This document shows, in pieces, positions 46,220 through 56,057 of a stretch of 64,000 nucleotides of DNA. The position numbers and the translations under genes were made by a program. Position 1 is the first letter of the stretch. Each line of letters starts with the position of its first letter. The stretch is from Muricomes intestini (GTDB lineage Bacteria; Bacillota; Clostridia; Lachnospirales; Lachnospiraceae): positions 86,324-150,323 of the forward strand of contig NZ_SLZZ01000007.1 of NCBI RefSeq assembly GCF_004346165.1, written 5' to 3'. The notes below the pieces were generated by a model, which saw only the letters and a program-made list of their open reading frames with translations, ran no database searches and was not told where the DNA came from.

Positions 46220-46765
46220 TTATTCGCTCTGCCGCAGCTTGGTATCATATGCGAGCAGCGCGGATATTGTCTTCCCGTCTTCTATTTCACCGGTAAATAT
46301 TTTTTTCTTTAATTCCTCTATTGTATAAGCCTTCAAATCAATAAATTCATCATCATCCAGATTCTGCTTCGAAGGAATCAGGTTTTTTGCAACGAAAACT
46401 TCAATCTTCTCATTACAGAATGCTACTGTCGTCCTCAGTGTAATCAGCCACTCTAAATCATCACTGCGGTATCCGGTTTCTTCTTCGAGCTCCCGCTTTG
46501 CGCAGACTACTCCCGGCTCATCTTCTGTGTTCAGGCATCCTGCCGGAATTTCCAGTGTATTGCGCTCCAATGCATTACGGTACTGTTTTACCATCAATAT
46601 TCTGCCGTCATCTGTAATCGGCACAACAGCCGCTGCACCCTTGTGTTGGATATAATCCCATACCACAGTATGGTCTCCGTCAATCTCCATTGTGTCCTGA
46701 TAAAAATTAATAATCTTTCCTTCGAATTTCAGCTCTCGTTTCAATCTTTTAATTTGTCCGCTCAT
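46220..46765 (-). CDS. NUDIX hydrolase, ADP-ribose pyrophosphatase type
   Basis: NUDIX protein of 181 residues from the ATG at 46765 (MSGQIKRLKREL), which has AAAAGGAG 6 nt upstream; a longer frame would overlap the aminotransferase. The NUDIX box GCLNTEDEPGVVCAKRELEEETGYRSDD is intact, preceded by QYRNALERNTLEIPAG. This matches the NudF/YqkG ADP-ribose pyrophosphatase group. It lies 22 bp after the aminotransferase and upstream of spoIIM. Confidence 0.88.
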   Translation of the reverse strand: MSGQIKRLKRELKFEGKIINFYQDTMEIDGDHTVVWDYIQHKGAAAVVPITDDGRILMVKQYRNALERNTLEIPAGCLNTEDEPGVVCAKRELEEETGYRSDDLEWLITLRTTVAFCNEKIEVFVAKNLIPSKQNLDDDEFIDLKAYTIEELKKKIFTGEIEDGKTISALLAYDTKLRQSE

Positions 46766-46787
46766 GCCATGCTCCTTTTCGTTTCCT

Positions 46788-47984
46788 CTACAGGGAGGAA
46801 ACAAATTCTCCGATTCTGTCAAGGCCTTTCTCAATTGCCTCTAATGAAATAGCATAGGACAAACGTACAAAATTGTCAAATCCAAAATCTGCACAGGGAA
46901 CAACTGCCACTTGGTAGTCCTCCAGAAGTATCTCTGCCGCTTTCGCCGCCGTACCTATCTCCTTGCCTTTATAAGATTTCTCCAGTACATTTGAGAAATC
47001 TACAAATACATAAAAAGCACCTTCCGGTTCCAGTGTCTCAAGCAAAGGCATCTGAGAAATTCTCTCATAAATATATTTTCTTCTCTTGTCAAATTCTTCT
47101 CTCATGACAGTAAGTGCAGACTGGTCTCCTGTCAGAGCCTCCAGAGCTGCTTTTTGGGCAATGGAATTCGGATTGGAAGTCTGATGGCTCTGCACACTTC
47201 CCATCATCCTTGCAATTTCTGTACTGGAGCCTGTATAGCCAATTCGCCATCCTGTCATAGAATAACTTTTGGATACACCGCTGCAGGTAATCGTTCTCTT
47301 ATAAATTTCATCCCCCAGAGATGCAATGCTCACATGCTTCTTTTCCCCGTAAATCAAATATTCATACATCTCGTCTGCTACAACATAAAAATCCTTCTCC
47401 ACTGCAATATCAGCGATTGCACGCAGCTCTTCCTCTGAATAAATCATGCCCGTGGGATTGCTTGGCGTATTCAGAATCAATGCTTTTGTATCCTCAGTCA
47501 CAGCACCTCGTATCTGCTCTGCAGTTACTTTGTAGCCATTTGACTTTTCACCGTAGACATATACAGGTATACCGTCAGACAGCTTTACAATCTCAGGGTA
47601 TGTGAGCCAGTAAGGTGCCAGAATAATTACCTCATCACCTGGATTGAGTATAGCTTCAAAAATATTGGTCAAGGAGTGCTTCCCACCGTTGCTTATTACA
47701 ATTTGATTGGGCTCATAGTGAACACCATTAAAGCTCTCAAACTTTTCACAGACAGCTTTTTTTAGTTCCTCTGTTCCCGATGCAGGTGTGTATTTTGTAA
47801 ATCCGTCTTTAATCGCCTTTATTGCGGCTGCATTAATATTATCAGGAGTATTAAAATCCGGCTCCCCTGCTCCAAAACCGACTACATCGATTCCTTCTGC
47901 TTTCATTGCCTTTGCTTTGGCTGTAATTGCTAATGTTGATGACGGCTTCACGTCTGATGCTTTTCTTGATAATGTAAGTGGCAT
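46788..47984 (-). CDS. Pyridoxal-phosphate aminotransferase, aspartate-aminotransferase type
   Basis: Class I/II fold-I aminotransferase of 398 residues from the ATG at 47984 (MPLTLSRKASDVKPSSTLA), with GGAGG 8 nt upstream. The N-terminal VVGFGAGEPDFNTP, ISNGGKHSLTNIFEA, NTPSNPTGMIYSEEEL, VVADEMYEYLIYG and the PLP Lys in SGVSKSYSMTGWRIGY are clear. The subgroup (Ib) includes aspartate and prephenate aminotransferases; substrate range is not decidable from sequence. Promoter at 48105-48133. Confidence 0.9.
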   Translation of the reverse strand: MPLTLSRKASDVKPSSTLAITAKAKAMKAEGIDVVGFGAGEPDFNTPDNINAAAIKAIKDGFTKYTPASGTEELKKAVCEKFESFNGVHYEPNQIVISNGGKHSLTNIFEAILNPGDEVIILAPYWLTYPEIVKLSDGIPVYVYGEKSNGYKVTAEQIRGAVTEDTKALILNTPSNPTGMIYSEEELRAIADIAVEKDFYVVADEMYEYLIYGEKKHVSIASLGDEIYKRTITCSGVSKSYSMTGWRIGYTGSSTEIARMMGSVQSHQTSNPNSIAQKAALEALTGDQSALTVMREEFDKRRKYIYERISQMPLLETLEPEGAFYVFVDFSNVLEKSYKGKEIGTAAKAAEILLEDYQVAVVPCADFGFDNFVRLSYAISLEAIEKGLDRIGEFVSSL

Positions 47985-48104
47985 ATTTTCTTCCTCCAAT
48001 TCCACACCTTTGAGAATTAACAGTTCGCCAAATATTCTCTTTTGAATCTGTGCAGTCCCATAAAGTATACTCTTTATAACATTTTTCTTTCACTCTGAAT
48101 TTTT

Positions 48105-48133
48105 ATTATAATATAAGGCTTTATATTTTGCAA
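48105..48133 (-). promoter_or_regulatory. Aminotransferase promoter
   Basis: Minus-strand -35 TTGCAA (48128-48133), 17-bp spacer, -10 TATAAT (48105-48110). The leader of about 120 nt shows no clear structure. The stretch 48134-48300 upstream is AT-rich and I see nothing else in it. Confidence 0.65.
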
Positions 48134-48301
48134 GTTCATTTTTATAATTATTCTTAATATCCTTTAATGGCTTTGTTTTTTACTATATTTTGTTTGATTT
48201 TGCAATTAAACTTATTTTTTCTTTCATTTCTCAGTATTCCATTACTTCATACATATGCCTCTTTCACATTTATCTAAAATTAAGAGATTTTCTTTTCATT
48301 T

Positions 48302-48400
48302 TATTTCCGCGAGCAACGAGCCAAGCGGAAATGCAAGCATTTCCATTTGGCGACTGCCGCGAGGGTCAAAGACCCCGCAGCAATCTGCGGGGTCTTTGAC
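48302..48400 (-). repeat. Family C 3'-UTR hairpin element, copy C2
   Basis: On the minus strand begins with a stem GACCCCGCAG / CTGCGGGGTC followed by TTTGACCCTCGCGGCAG, then the GCCAAATGGAAATGC / GCATTTCCGCTTGGC stem and CGTTGCTCGCGG. Lies just past the rny terminator. Confidence 0.8.
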
Positions 48401-48412
48401 TTATGGGTACAG

Positions 48413-48439
48413 AAAAGCCCTTGTCCTAGGACAAGGGCT
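48413..48439 (-). terminator. Terminator of rny
   Basis: Perfect 12-bp palindromic stem AGCCCTTGTCCT / AGGACAAGGGCT followed by TTTCTGT on the minus strand, 27 bp after the rny stop. Confidence 0.85.
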
Positions 48440-48466
48440 GTACTTTCGTTTCCTATCTGATCTGGA

Positions 48467-50020
48467 TTATTTCGCATAATCTGTAACACGTGACTCGCGG
48501 ATTATATTTACTTTAATCTGACCCGGATATTCTAGCTCAAATTCAATCTGTTTTGCAATATCTCTGGCCATAAGTACCATGTCATCATCAGATACTTGGT
48601 CCGGAACTACCATAACTCGAATCTCTCTACCTGCCTGAATAGCAAAAGATTTATCAACACCTTTAAACTTGTTTGATATTTCTTCCAATTGTTTTAATCT
48701 GTTTGTGTATGTTTCAATTGTTTCCCGCCTTGCTCCCGGTCTTGCTGCAGAAATGGTGTCAGCAGCCTGTACCAGACATGCAATCAATGTCTGAGGTTCC
48801 ACATCTCCATGATGTGCTTCAACTGCATTGATTACCGTTGCAGACTCTTTGTACTTTCTGCAAAGATCTGCGCCAATCTGAATATGCGACCCTTCCACAT
48901 CATGGTCAATGGATTTTCCAATGTCATGCAGAAGCCCCGCACGCTTTGCCATCCTGACATCTACGCCGATCTCACCTGCCAAAAGACCTGACAGCTGAGC
49001 CACTTCAATAGAATGCTTCAATGCATTCTGTCCATAACTTGTTCTGAACTTCATACGTCCAAGCAGACGAATCAGTTCCGGATGAATTCCAGGCACACCT
49101 ACTTCCAGAGCGGCCGCCTCTCCTTCTTCCCTTATCATTGTATCCACTTCTTTTTGAGCCTTTTCAACCATCTCCTCAATTCTGGCCGGATGGATACGTC
49201 CATCCACAATCAATCTCTCAAGGGCAATTCTTGCAACTTCTCTTCTGATGGGATCAAATCCTGATAATACAACCGCTTCCGGCGTATCATCGATAATCAA
49301 CTCAACACCGGTCAAAGTTTCAAGGGTTCTGATATTACGACCCTCCCGGCCTATGATTCTTCCCTTCATCTCATCATTCGGAAGCTGCACTACGGAAATT
49401 GTAGTTTCAGCCACATGGTCTGCTGCACACCTCTGGATTGCATTGACAACGTACTCTTTTGCCTTCTTGTCCGCTTCTGCCTTTGCCTGTGTCTCCAGCT
49501 CTCTGACCATTCTGGCCGTGTCATGCTTAACATCTTCTTCAACAGTTTTCAACAAATATTCTTTTGCTTGTTCGGAGGTAAGTCCTGAGATTCTTTCTAG
49601 TTCCTGTACTCTTTTCTGATTGAGATTCTCTACTTTCGCTTCACGCTGTTTCAGTTGCTCTTCTCTTGCTGTAAATTTTACTTCACGCTGTTCAATCGTT
49701 TCAGAGCGTTTGTCGACTGCTTCTTCTTTTGCAAGCACTCTTTTTTCATAGCGCTGCAATTCATTTCTTCTTTCCTTCGTCTCTTTTTCCAGCTCATTCT
49801 TTGTCCTGATGGACTCTTCCTTCACTTCTAAAAGAGCTTCCTTCTTTGTCGTTTCAGCAGTTTTTACGGCATCGTCAATTATTTCCCTTGCTTTTGCTTC
49901 TGCATTCCCAATCTTGGATTCTGCATTATTCCTTAACTTGGAAATTGTAGCAAAATGAGTAATAATACCAACTATCAACGCGAGGGCTACAGCAATAACA
50001 ATACTTATCATTGTCGGCAC
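48467..50020 (-). CDS. rny: Ribonuclease Y
   Basis: Membrane-anchored endoribonuclease that starts mRNA decay in Firmicutes. The 517 residues have an N-terminal membrane helix (about 4-22), a long coiled coil (about 28-200, rich in E/K/R/Q), a KH domain ([22 protein letters not shown]), and an HD domain with [17 protein letters not shown] and the metal pair in [18 protein letters not shown]. The start is GTG at 50020 with AAGGAGG 7 nt upstream. Downstream of recX by 84 bp; own terminator. Confidence 0.96.
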   Translation of the reverse strand: MPTMISIVIAVALALIVGIITHFATISKLRNNAESKIGNAEAKAREIIDDAVKTAETTKKEALLEVKEESIRTKNELEKETKERRNELQRYEKRVLAKEEAVDKRSETIEQREVKFTAREEQLKQREAKVENLNQKRVQELERISGLTSEQAKEYLLKTVEEDVKHDTARMVRELETQAKAEADKKAKEYVVNAIQRCAADHVAETTISVVQLPNDEMKGRIIGREGRNIRTLETLTGVELIIDDTPEAVVLSGFDPIRREVARIALERLIVDGRIHPARIEEMVEKAQKEVDTMIREEGEAAALEVGVPGIHPELIRLLGRMKFRTSYGQNALKHSIEVAQLSGLLAGEIGVDVRMAKRAGLLHDIGKSIDHDVEGSHIQIGADLCRKYKESATVINAVEAHHGDVEPQTLIACLVQAADTISAARPGARRETIETYTNRLKQLEEISNKFKGVDKSFAIQAGREIRVMVVPDQVSDDDMVLMARDIAKQIEFELEYPGQIKVNIIRESRVTDYAK

Positions 50021-50104
50021 AGGAGCACCTCCTTATTTAATTTTCATTGTACATTTTTGCTTAAAAATACAACACTTAAATTTTATACTGTTTTCACAAT
50101 TCTG

Positions 50105-50719
50105 TCAAGCTTTCTCATTATGATTTTGTATCACTTGACGGATGTCTTCATAACGGAAACCTTTCCTGGACAAATAGCCGTACAACTTCTGTATTTCCGC
50201 AGGATTTGGCTGAGAAAGATTCACTCTTTTTTTTTGGATGAGCTGCTGTATAGCAGCCTTCTCACTATCATCTTGGTAACATTCTTCAAAGGCAGTCTCA
50301 ATCTTGTCTATGGCCACGCCCTTACCACGCAACAGGGCATAAATCTCTTTTCTGCTTTTCACTGACTTCCTGCTCTCAATAAACCTCTCTGCATACCTGA
50401 GGTCGTCTATATAATGAAATGACTTCACATACTGAACAGCCGATTCTATTGCTGCCTCGGGGTAAAGTCCCTGCTTCAGCTTCTCCCGGAGTGCCGCCTC
50501 AGTGCGGTCCATATCCTCCAGCAGGTGCATCGCCCTAGCTCTGGCACGCTTTACAATAACTTCATCCCATATCTTTTGCCTGGTTTCTTCTTCCAGTTCT
50601 GCACCATCCCGAATCCCGTATCGCGACAGTTCACCTTTATATAAAACAAAAGCAAATTGGTCGTCCAGAAAAACTTTATATTTTGTTTTTGTCACAGGCT
50701 CTACTTTCGTAACTTTCAC
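50105..50719 (-). CDS. recX: RecX regulatory protein
   Basis: Modulates RecA filaments. Helical-repeat protein; sequence VTKVEPVTKTKYKVFLDDQFAFVLYKGELSRYGI at the start and AYAERFIESRKSVKSRKEIYALLRGKGV-type repeat in the middle are typical. A longer frame begins with GTG at 50749 inside recA, but the GTG at 50719, with AAGGA 8 nt upstream and just past the recA stop, is better placed and gives 204 residues. Coupled to recA. Confidence 0.88.
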   Translation of the reverse strand: MKVTKVEPVTKTKYKVFLDDQFAFVLYKGELSRYGIRDGAELEEETRQKIWDEVIVKRARARAMHLLEDMDRTEAALREKLKQGLYPEAAIESAVQYVKSFHYIDDLRYAERFIESRKSVKSRKEIYALLRGKGVAIDKIETAFEECYQDDSEKAAIQQLIQKKRVNLSQPNPAEIQKLYGYLSRKGFRYEDIRQVIQNHNEKA

Positions 50720-50720
50720 T

Positions 50721-51842
50721 TTAAGCTTCCTTTTCAGGGGCTCCTCCACTCGTCAGATTTTTCTTTTCTGCCGGCTTCCCTGACCCTTTTTCTTTTTTTC
50801 CAAGCTTCAGGTCTTCTGTGTCATCGGATTCATTCCCTTCGCCGCCCAGATTATAATAAGCGCGCACCTTATGATCCAGTTCGTCCATAAGTTCCGGATG
50901 TTCTGTCAGATATGCTTTCGTATTCTCTCTTCCCTGACCAATCTTCTCGCCATTATAGGCATACCAGGCACCGCTCTTTTTCACCGCATCAATGCTTACC
51001 GCCAGATCCAGAATGTCCCCTTCTTTGGAAATTCCCTTCCCAAACATAATGTCAAACTCGGCCTCTTTAAAAGGCGGTGCAATCTTATTCTTTACAATCT
51101 TGATACGTGTGCGGTTGCCAACCATCTCCCCGCTCTGCTTGAGAGTCTCTATTCTTCTCACATCCATTCGCACGGAAGCATAAAACTTCAGGGCACGTCC
51201 CCCCGTAGTCGTCTCCGGATTGCCGAACATTACCCCAACCTTCTCACGGAGCTGATTGATAAAGATCACAATACAGTTTGACTTGCTGATAACCGGGGTC
51301 AGCTTTCTCAGGGCCTGGGACATCAATCTTGCCTGCAGTCCCACATGACTGTCCCCCATATCCCCCTCAATCTCCTGCCGGGGTACCAGAGCTGCTACAG
51401 AGTCAATGACAATAATGTCGATGGCACCTGAGCGCACCATAGTCTCGGTAATCTCCAGGGCCTGATCTCCACTGTCAGGCTGAGAAATATAAAGCTCATC
51501 GATATCGACACCTATGTTCTTCGCATATACCGGATCCAGCGCATGTTCCGCATCAATAAAGCCCGCGATCCCGCCCCGCCTCTGTACTTCCGCAACCATA
51601 TGTAAGGCAATGGTAGTCTTACCGCTGGACTCAGGCCCATAGACCTCTATCACACGGCCCTTTGGAACCCCGCCCAGGCCCAGTGCCAAATCCAGGCTCA
51701 GACAGCCGGTGGGCACCGTCTCTACCGACACATGGGCACCCGGTTCTCCCAGCTTCATGACCGTTCCTTTTCCAAAATCTTTCTCTAACTTAGCAATCGC
51801 CGCATCCAGCGCTTTTTTCTTATCATCATTTACATTTGCCAT
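50721..51842 (-). CDS. recA: Recombinase RecA
   Basis: Strand-exchange protein and SOS coprotease. The 373 residues from the ATG at 51842 ([26 protein letters not shown]) have the Walker [10 protein letters not shown], the [16 protein letters not shown]alker B region, loop L1/L2 segments ([51 protein letters not shown]), and a C-terminal acidic and lysine-rich tail. AGAAGGAG precedes the ATG. Controlled by a LexA box and a strong promoter; recX follows. Confidence 0.98.
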   Translation of the reverse strand: MANVNDDKKKALDAAIAKLEKDFGKGTVMKLGEPGAHVSVETVPTGCLSLDLALGLGGVPKGRVIEVYGPESSGKTTIALHMVAEVQRRGGIAGFIDAEHALDPVYAKNIGVDIDELYISQPDSGDQALEITETMVRSGAIDIIVIDSVAALVPRQEIEGDMGDSHVGLQARLMSQALRKLTPVISKSNCIVIFINQLREKVGVMFGNPETTTGGRALKFYASVRMDVRRIETLKQSGEMVGNRTRIKIVKNKIAPPFKEAEFDIMFGKGISKEGDILDLAVSIDAVKKSGAWYAYNGEKIGQGRENTKAYLTEHPELMDELDHKVRAYYNLGGEGNESDDTEDLKLGKKEKGSGKPAEKKNLTSGGAPEKEA

Positions 51843-51861
51843 AATACTCTCCTTCTGATTT

Positions 51862-51875
51862 CGAACAGTTGTTCG
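51862..51875 (-). promoter_or_regulatory. LexA (SOS) box of recA
   Basis: CGAAC-AACT-GTTCG, an exact match to the Gram-positive SOS consensus CGAAC-N4-GTTCG. It overlaps the expected transcription start of recA, about 14 bp after the -10. No lexA gene is in the window. Confidence 0.93.
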
Positions 51876-51888
51876 CTTTTCTGATATT

Positions 51889-51917
51889 ATACTATTATAC
51901 TTGCTTTGGAATGTCAA
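51889..51917 (-). promoter_or_regulatory. recA promoter
   Basis: Minus-strand -35 TTGACA (51912-51917), 17-bp spacer, -10 TAGTAT (51889-51894). A second TATAAT lies nearby. Confidence 0.7.
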
Positions 51918-52083
51918 CAAAATTCCGTCATATTTCATTTTAACTTTCACTTTAACCATAAACCGGGAATCTTTTTGACGAATGTCAGGATTATAAACAG
52001 AGCTCTTAGACTTTCAATTGATATAGATATATTAGCATTACTTTCCCAATAAGACAATCCCCTTTTCACTTTTTATGACAGAA

Positions 52084-52122
52084 AGCTTTGCCGGGTGAGT
52101 GGCCTCACCTTCTGACAAAGCT
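52084..52122 (-). terminator. Hairpin after the hexapeptide-repeat gene
   Basis: Minus-strand outer stem AGCTTTG / CAAAGCT and inner stem GGTGAG / CTCACC, followed by TTCTGT. Eleven bp past the stop codon; the T-tract is poor. Confidence 0.6.
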
Positions 52123-52132
52123 GTTTGCCCGC

Positions 52133-52798
52133 TTATTGTTTTTCTGCAATTTCTCCTTGTTTCTTATAAATGCTTTTTCCCGGTACATATCCCCTCACCG
52201 ATGACAGTGGGTAAATATTTGTATGGCTTCCCACAACAGTCCCAGGGTTCAGGATACTTCCGCACCCCACTTCCACCTCGTCTCCCAGCATGGCGCCGAA
52301 TTTCTTTCTGCCGGTCTCAATATTTCCCTCCGGGGTCTTCACTACAACCAGGGTTTTATCTGACTTTACATTGGATGTAATGGAGCCTGCCCCCATATGG
52401 GATTTATAGCCGAGAATAGAATCTCCCACGTAGTTATAATGAGGCACCTGTACTTTATTGAACAGGATTACATTCTTCAGCTCTGTGGAATTTCCGACGA
52501 CTGCGCCTTCTCCCACAATTGCGTTGCCTCTGATAAATGCACAGTGCCTTATCTCTGCATTTTTCCCGATAATAGCAGGTCCGGTAATGGAAGCCGTAGG
52601 CGCTACCTTTGCATTTCTGGCAACCCATACATTTTCGCCCTGCTTTTCATATTCTTCTTCACTGAGGGCCGCGCCAAGCCTTAAAATAAATCCGCTGATT
52701 TCCGGCAGGACTTCCCACGGATAAGTTACTCCATCAAAGATGTCCCGCGCAATAGTTTCCTTCAAAGTATAAAGCTCTCTTACAGTAATTTCTTTCAT
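52133..52798 (-). CDS. Left-handed beta-helix (hexapeptide repeat) protein, GlmU-like C-domain
   Basis: Protein of 221 residues from the ATG at 52798 (MKEITVRELYTLKETIARD), with GGAGGAAAT upstream. Residues about 65-200 are hexapeptide repeats (VAPTASITGPAIIGKNAEIRHC, AIVGEGAVVGNSTELKNVIL, AMLGDEVEVGCGSILNPGTVVGS), which form a left-handed beta-helix. This is like the acyltransferase half of GlmU without the pyrophosphorylase half. The N-terminal 60 residues are helical. Probably binds or acylates a sugar nucleotide; substrate unknown. It starts 2 bp after the dehydrogenase gene stop. Confidence 0.78.
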   Translation of the reverse strand: MKEITVRELYTLKETIARDIFDGVTYPWEVLPEISGFILRLGAALSEEEYEKQGENVWVARNAKVAPTASITGPAIIGKNAEIRHCAFIRGNAIVGEGAVVGNSTELKNVILFNKVQVPHYNYVGDSILGYKSHMGAGSITSNVKSDKTLVVVKTPEGNIETGRKKFGAMLGDEVEVGCGSILNPGTVVGSHTNIYPLSSVRGYVPGKSIYKKQGEIAEKQ

Positions 52799-52799
52799 T

Positions 52800-53804
52800 T
52801 CATTTCCTCCTGTTTTCCGCCGGCTCACAGAATCTTCTGTAACCGGTCTGAAAATCTACTTCATTTTTTATATTGCCGCCTGAAAGTACCTGTCTTAAAT
52901 TATATGCTGCGATTTCCACAATTGTTTCCAGAATCTGAGCTGCATGATAGTTTCCGGACACATGAGGTGTAATCAACAGATTTGGTGCATCCCACAAAGG
53001 AGAATTTGCCGGGAGAGGCTCCGTCTCAGTTACATCCACTGCTGCCCCGCCCAGTTTCCCGCTTTTCAGCGCCTCACATAAATCTTCCGTAGGTATCAGG
53101 CTGCCCCTGCCAACATTAAGAAGAATTGCCCCCTTTTTCATCTTATCCAGGCGCTCTTTATTAAACATACGCTCAGTCTCCTTCGTCCCCGGAAGTGAGC
53201 AGGCCACAATATCTGCTTTCCCCAATAAATCATCCAATGCATCCATCTGATACAAACCCTCCAGAAAGTCAGGCTTTTGAGCTTTATTTCTGCGGATACC
53301 TATAACATGGCTTCCCAGGGCATTCATTTTCCGGGCAAACTCCCCTCCAATGTCCCCCATACCCACAACCAGAGTTACGGAGCCTGCAATAGTTTTTACC
53401 TGGCCTTCATCCTTCCAGTCATGTGCCTTCATATTATTCTGATAATGGTTTAATTTTTTCATCAGCATCAACACCATGCCCAGCATATGCTCCGAAATTG
53501 CCAGGCCATAGGCTCCTGTTGCATTGGCCAGCTTAGCTCCTGCAGGTATAATCCCCGGTTTTATATATTCTGCTGCTCCGGCACTGCCAAGCTGTACCAG
53601 CTGCAGATGCAGAGCCTTTCCTAAATACCCGGGAGGGACATTTCCCAGTATAATGTCTGCACTCTCCACCATTTTCTGTGTCACTTCTTTTTGCGCCCGA
53701 TAAGTAAAATGCATTTCCTCACTGTCCTGAATCTCTGCTGCGGCATTTTCCAGATATGTTTTGTGTCGGTCTTCCACCGGAAGTACAACCAGAATTTCTT
53801 TCAT
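52800..53804 (-). CDS. D-2-hydroxyacid dehydrogenase family protein
   Basis: NAD(P)-dependent 2-hydroxyacid dehydrogenase of 334 residues. The Rossmann motif is VVGMGDIGGEFARKMNALG, with catalytic Arg in LNVGRGSLIPTEDL, Glu in VTETEPLPANSPLWDAPN and His in LLITPHVSG. It resembles the group with 3-phosphoglycerate, glyoxylate or hydroxypyruvate reductases; substrate not decidable. Read together with the hexapeptide gene downstream and topB upstream (27 bp). Confidence 0.85.
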   Translation of the reverse strand: MKEILVVLPVEDRHKTYLENAAAEIQDSEEMHFTYRAQKEVTQKMVESADIILGNVPPGYLGKALHLQLVQLGSAGAAEYIKPGIIPAGAKLANATGAYGLAISEHMLGMVLMLMKKLNHYQNNMKAHDWKDEGQVKTIAGSVTLVVGMGDIGGEFARKMNALGSHVIGIRRNKAQKPDFLEGLYQMDALDDLLGKADIVACSLPGTKETERMFNKERLDKMKKGAILLNVGRGSLIPTEDLCEALKSGKLGGAAVDVTETEPLPANSPLWDAPNLLITPHVSGNYHAAQILETIVEIAAYNLRQVLSGGNIKNEVDFQTGYRRFCEPAENRRK

Positions 53805-53831
53805 ATCATTTCTCCTCGTATTGTAAAGTTT

Positions 53832-55883
53832 CTATTTTCTTTCCCGGGTTGTTTTATAAAACTGAGCTGCTCTGTCGTAGCAGTTCCTAAGCTGATATTG
53901 ATTGTTTAATCCTTTCACCCCATTTGTCCGGCTGATAATAAAATGATCCAGCTTCTTCATATATTCATCCGAAGTGATGTCTCCCTCTGCCACATAATTC
54001 AGCCCTTTTTCCCAGCTTGCCGTCAAGTCCGGATTGAGCAGGGACTTAATAGAGTTATTGACCACATCATATACCATCTCGCCCTGTAAGGTGGGCGTAA
54101 TAATCTGTGTCTTTTTATTTAACGACAAATACTTAATATTTATGAGCTTTTTCAATATCTCTGCACGTGTTGCACTGGTTCCGATTCCGCTTCCCTTTAT
54201 CTGTGCCCTAAGCTCCTCGTCCTCAATGAGCTGGCCTGCGTTTTCCATAGCCAGAATCATGGACCCTGAATTATATCTTTTGGGCGGAGAAGTTTCTCCC
54301 TCCTTAATGTCCAGTGACTGGACGCTCAGAAGTGCCCCCTTTTTTAAACTCTGTATGACTTGAAAAAAACTGAGTTCCGTGTCCTGGTCTCCCTGATTTT
54401 CACCATCGGCACCACTTTCGTCATTTTCGCCGTCCGTGGTATCTCTGCCGGTGTTTTTCTTTGTCTGGGGTATCCCTGTCACTTTCAGATATCCTTCTTC
54501 CGCAAGCACTTTGAAACTGGAGAAAAAGCTCTCTTCTTTTATCTTTGTAGTAATTGCCACTTTCTGATAAACAGCAGGTGGATAGAAAATACTCAGGAAC
54601 CTTCTTACAATGCAGTCGTAAACTCTTCCTGCTGTGGCAGAAACGGATTTCAGGGCATTCAATCCCTGCCCCGTGGGAATAATCGCGTAATGATCCGTAA
54701 TCTGTTTGTCGTTAACATATCTTGTCTTTGCCAGACCCTTGTGGCTTCCAAAAGACAAGATATCCTCCAGATAGGGCGCTGCCATTGGATATTTTGCAAG
54801 TCCGTTTAAATTTCTGCTGATTTCCTTTGCCACTGCAGTGGACAGTACACGGGCATCGGTCCTGGGATACGTAACCAGTTTTTTCTCATAGAGCTCCTGC
54901 ACGATTCTGAGTGTTTCATCCGGACTAATTTTAAACCGCCTGGAGCAATCATTCTGCAATTCTGCCAGGTTATAAAGCAAAGGCGGATTTTTCTTTTCCT
55001 TTTTCTTCTCAATTGATACAATCTGGCAAGTCACAGGCTGAGGCTCTTTAAGATATCTCACCAGTTCCTCCGCCTTTTCCCTTTCCTTAAAACCGTTCTC
55101 CTTATATAAATCAAAAGATTCAAAGTACCGGGAGCCCTGTACAGCCCGCCACTCCCCCTCAAAAGTCTGCCCTTTTGCCTCAATGGTGCTCATAACACGA
55201 TAAAAAGGGGTTTTTACAAAATCCCGGATTTCCCGCTCCCTTCGTACAATCATTCCCAATACACAGGTCATAACACGGCCTACGGAGATAACCGCATACT
55301 TGGTATTCAGATAATTTGAAATGCTGTTTCCATATTTCAGAGTCAGTAGGCGGGAGAAGTTTATTCCCATGAGATAGTCCTCTTTTGCCCGCAAATAAGC
55401 AGAGGCGCTCAGATTATCATACTCCGATAAATCTTTCGCCTCCCTGATTCCCCGCAAAATCTCTTCTTCCGTCTGTGAATCAATCCAGACCCGCCTTCGT
55501 TGTTTTCCCTCAACATGTGCTTCCTGCTCCACCAGGCGGTAAATATATTCCCCTTCTCTTCCGGAGTCTGTGCACACATAAATCGTATCCACGTCATCTC
55601 TTGTCAGCAGACCGCTTACTATCCTAAACTGCTTTTCCACCGCCGGAATAATCTCATATTTGAATTCATCTGGGATAAAAGGTATCGTATCTAAACTCCA
55701 GCGCTTCAGCGCCGGATCGTATTCCTCCGGATAACTCATTGTGATTAGATGCCCAACGCACCAGGTCACAATTGCCTCTTCCGATTCCAGATATCCGTCT
55801 TTTCGTCTTGTATTCAATTTTAATGCTTTTGCAAATTCCTGAGCCACACTGGGCTTTTCCGCAATATATACTGATTTCCCCAT
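53832..55883 (-). CDS. topB: DNA topoisomerase III
   Basis: Type IA topoisomerase of 683 residues. TOPRIM domain at the start (SVYIAEKPSVAQEFAKAL, ICTDSGREGEYIYRLV-type metal motif), the active-site Tyr in KLVTYPRTDARVLS, and GIGTSATRAEILKKL and a C-terminal region without zinc fingers. These mark the TopB rather than TopA subfamily. A short Asp/Gly/Glu-rich insert (DGENDESGADGENQGDQD) near 505 looks like a flexible loop. Weak ribosome-binding site; family C element lies 28 bp upstream of the start. Confidence 0.93.
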   Translation of the reverse strand: MGKSVYIAEKPSVAQEFAKALKLNTRRKDGYLESEEAIVTWCVGHLITMSYPEEYDPALKRWSLDTIPFIPDEFKYEIIPAVEKQFRIVSGLLTRDDVDTIYVCTDSGREGEYIYRLVEQEAHVEGKQRRRVWIDSQTEEEILRGIREAKDLSEYDNLSASAYLRAKEDYLMGINFSRLLTLKYGNSISNYLNTKYAVISVGRVMTCVLGMIVRREREIRDFVKTPFYRVMSTIEAKGQTFEGEWRAVQGSRYFESFDLYKENGFKEREKAEELVRYLKEPQPVTCQIVSIEKKKEKKNPPLLYNLAELQNDCSRRFKISPDETLRIVQELYEKKLVTYPRTDARVLSTAVAKEISRNLNGLAKYPMAAPYLEDILSFGSHKGLAKTRYVNDKQITDHYAIIPTGQGLNALKSVSATAGRVYDCIVRRFLSIFYPPAVYQKVAITTKIKEESFFSSFKVLAEEGYLKVTGIPQTKKNTGRDTTDGENDESGADGENQGDQDTELSFFQVIQSLKKGALLSVQSLDIKEGETSPPKRYNSGSMILAMENAGQLIEDEELRAQIKGSGIGTSATRAEILKKLINIKYLSLNKKTQIITPTLQGEMVYDVVNNSIKSLLNPDLTASWEKGLNYVAEGDITSDEYMKKLDHFIISRTNGVKGLNNQYQLRNCYDRAAQFYKTTRERK

Positions 55884-55910
55884 AAAAATACTATACTACC
55901 TGTTCCTTTT

Positions 55911-56041
55911 TATTCCCGCAAGCAACGAGCCAAGCGGAAATGCTTGCATTTCCATTTGGCGGCTGCCGCGGGGGTCAAATCCCCCGCAGCTTGCTGCGCT
56001 GCAAGTTTGATGCCCCGCCAGCTTGCTGCGGGGTCTTTGAC
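55911..56041 (-). repeat. Family C 3'-UTR hairpin element, longest copy C3
   Basis: On the minus strand, 17 bp past the galM stop: two GC-rich stems (CCCCGCAGCAAGCTGGCGGGG and GCAGCGCAGCAAGCTGC), then TTTGACCCCCGCGGCAG and the common GCCAAATGGAAATGC / GCATTTCCGCTTGGC stem. Longer than C1 and C2. Likely also ends galM transcription. Confidence 0.8.
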
Positions 56042-56057
56042 TGCTTATGTTTTCTGA

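Noticed and set aside
45949..46248. Open frame of 99 codons on the minus strand across the tandem family D repeats
   Set aside because: It contains the same peptide twice because it runs through two repeat units, has no ribosome-binding site, and the DNA is explained by the hairpin element.
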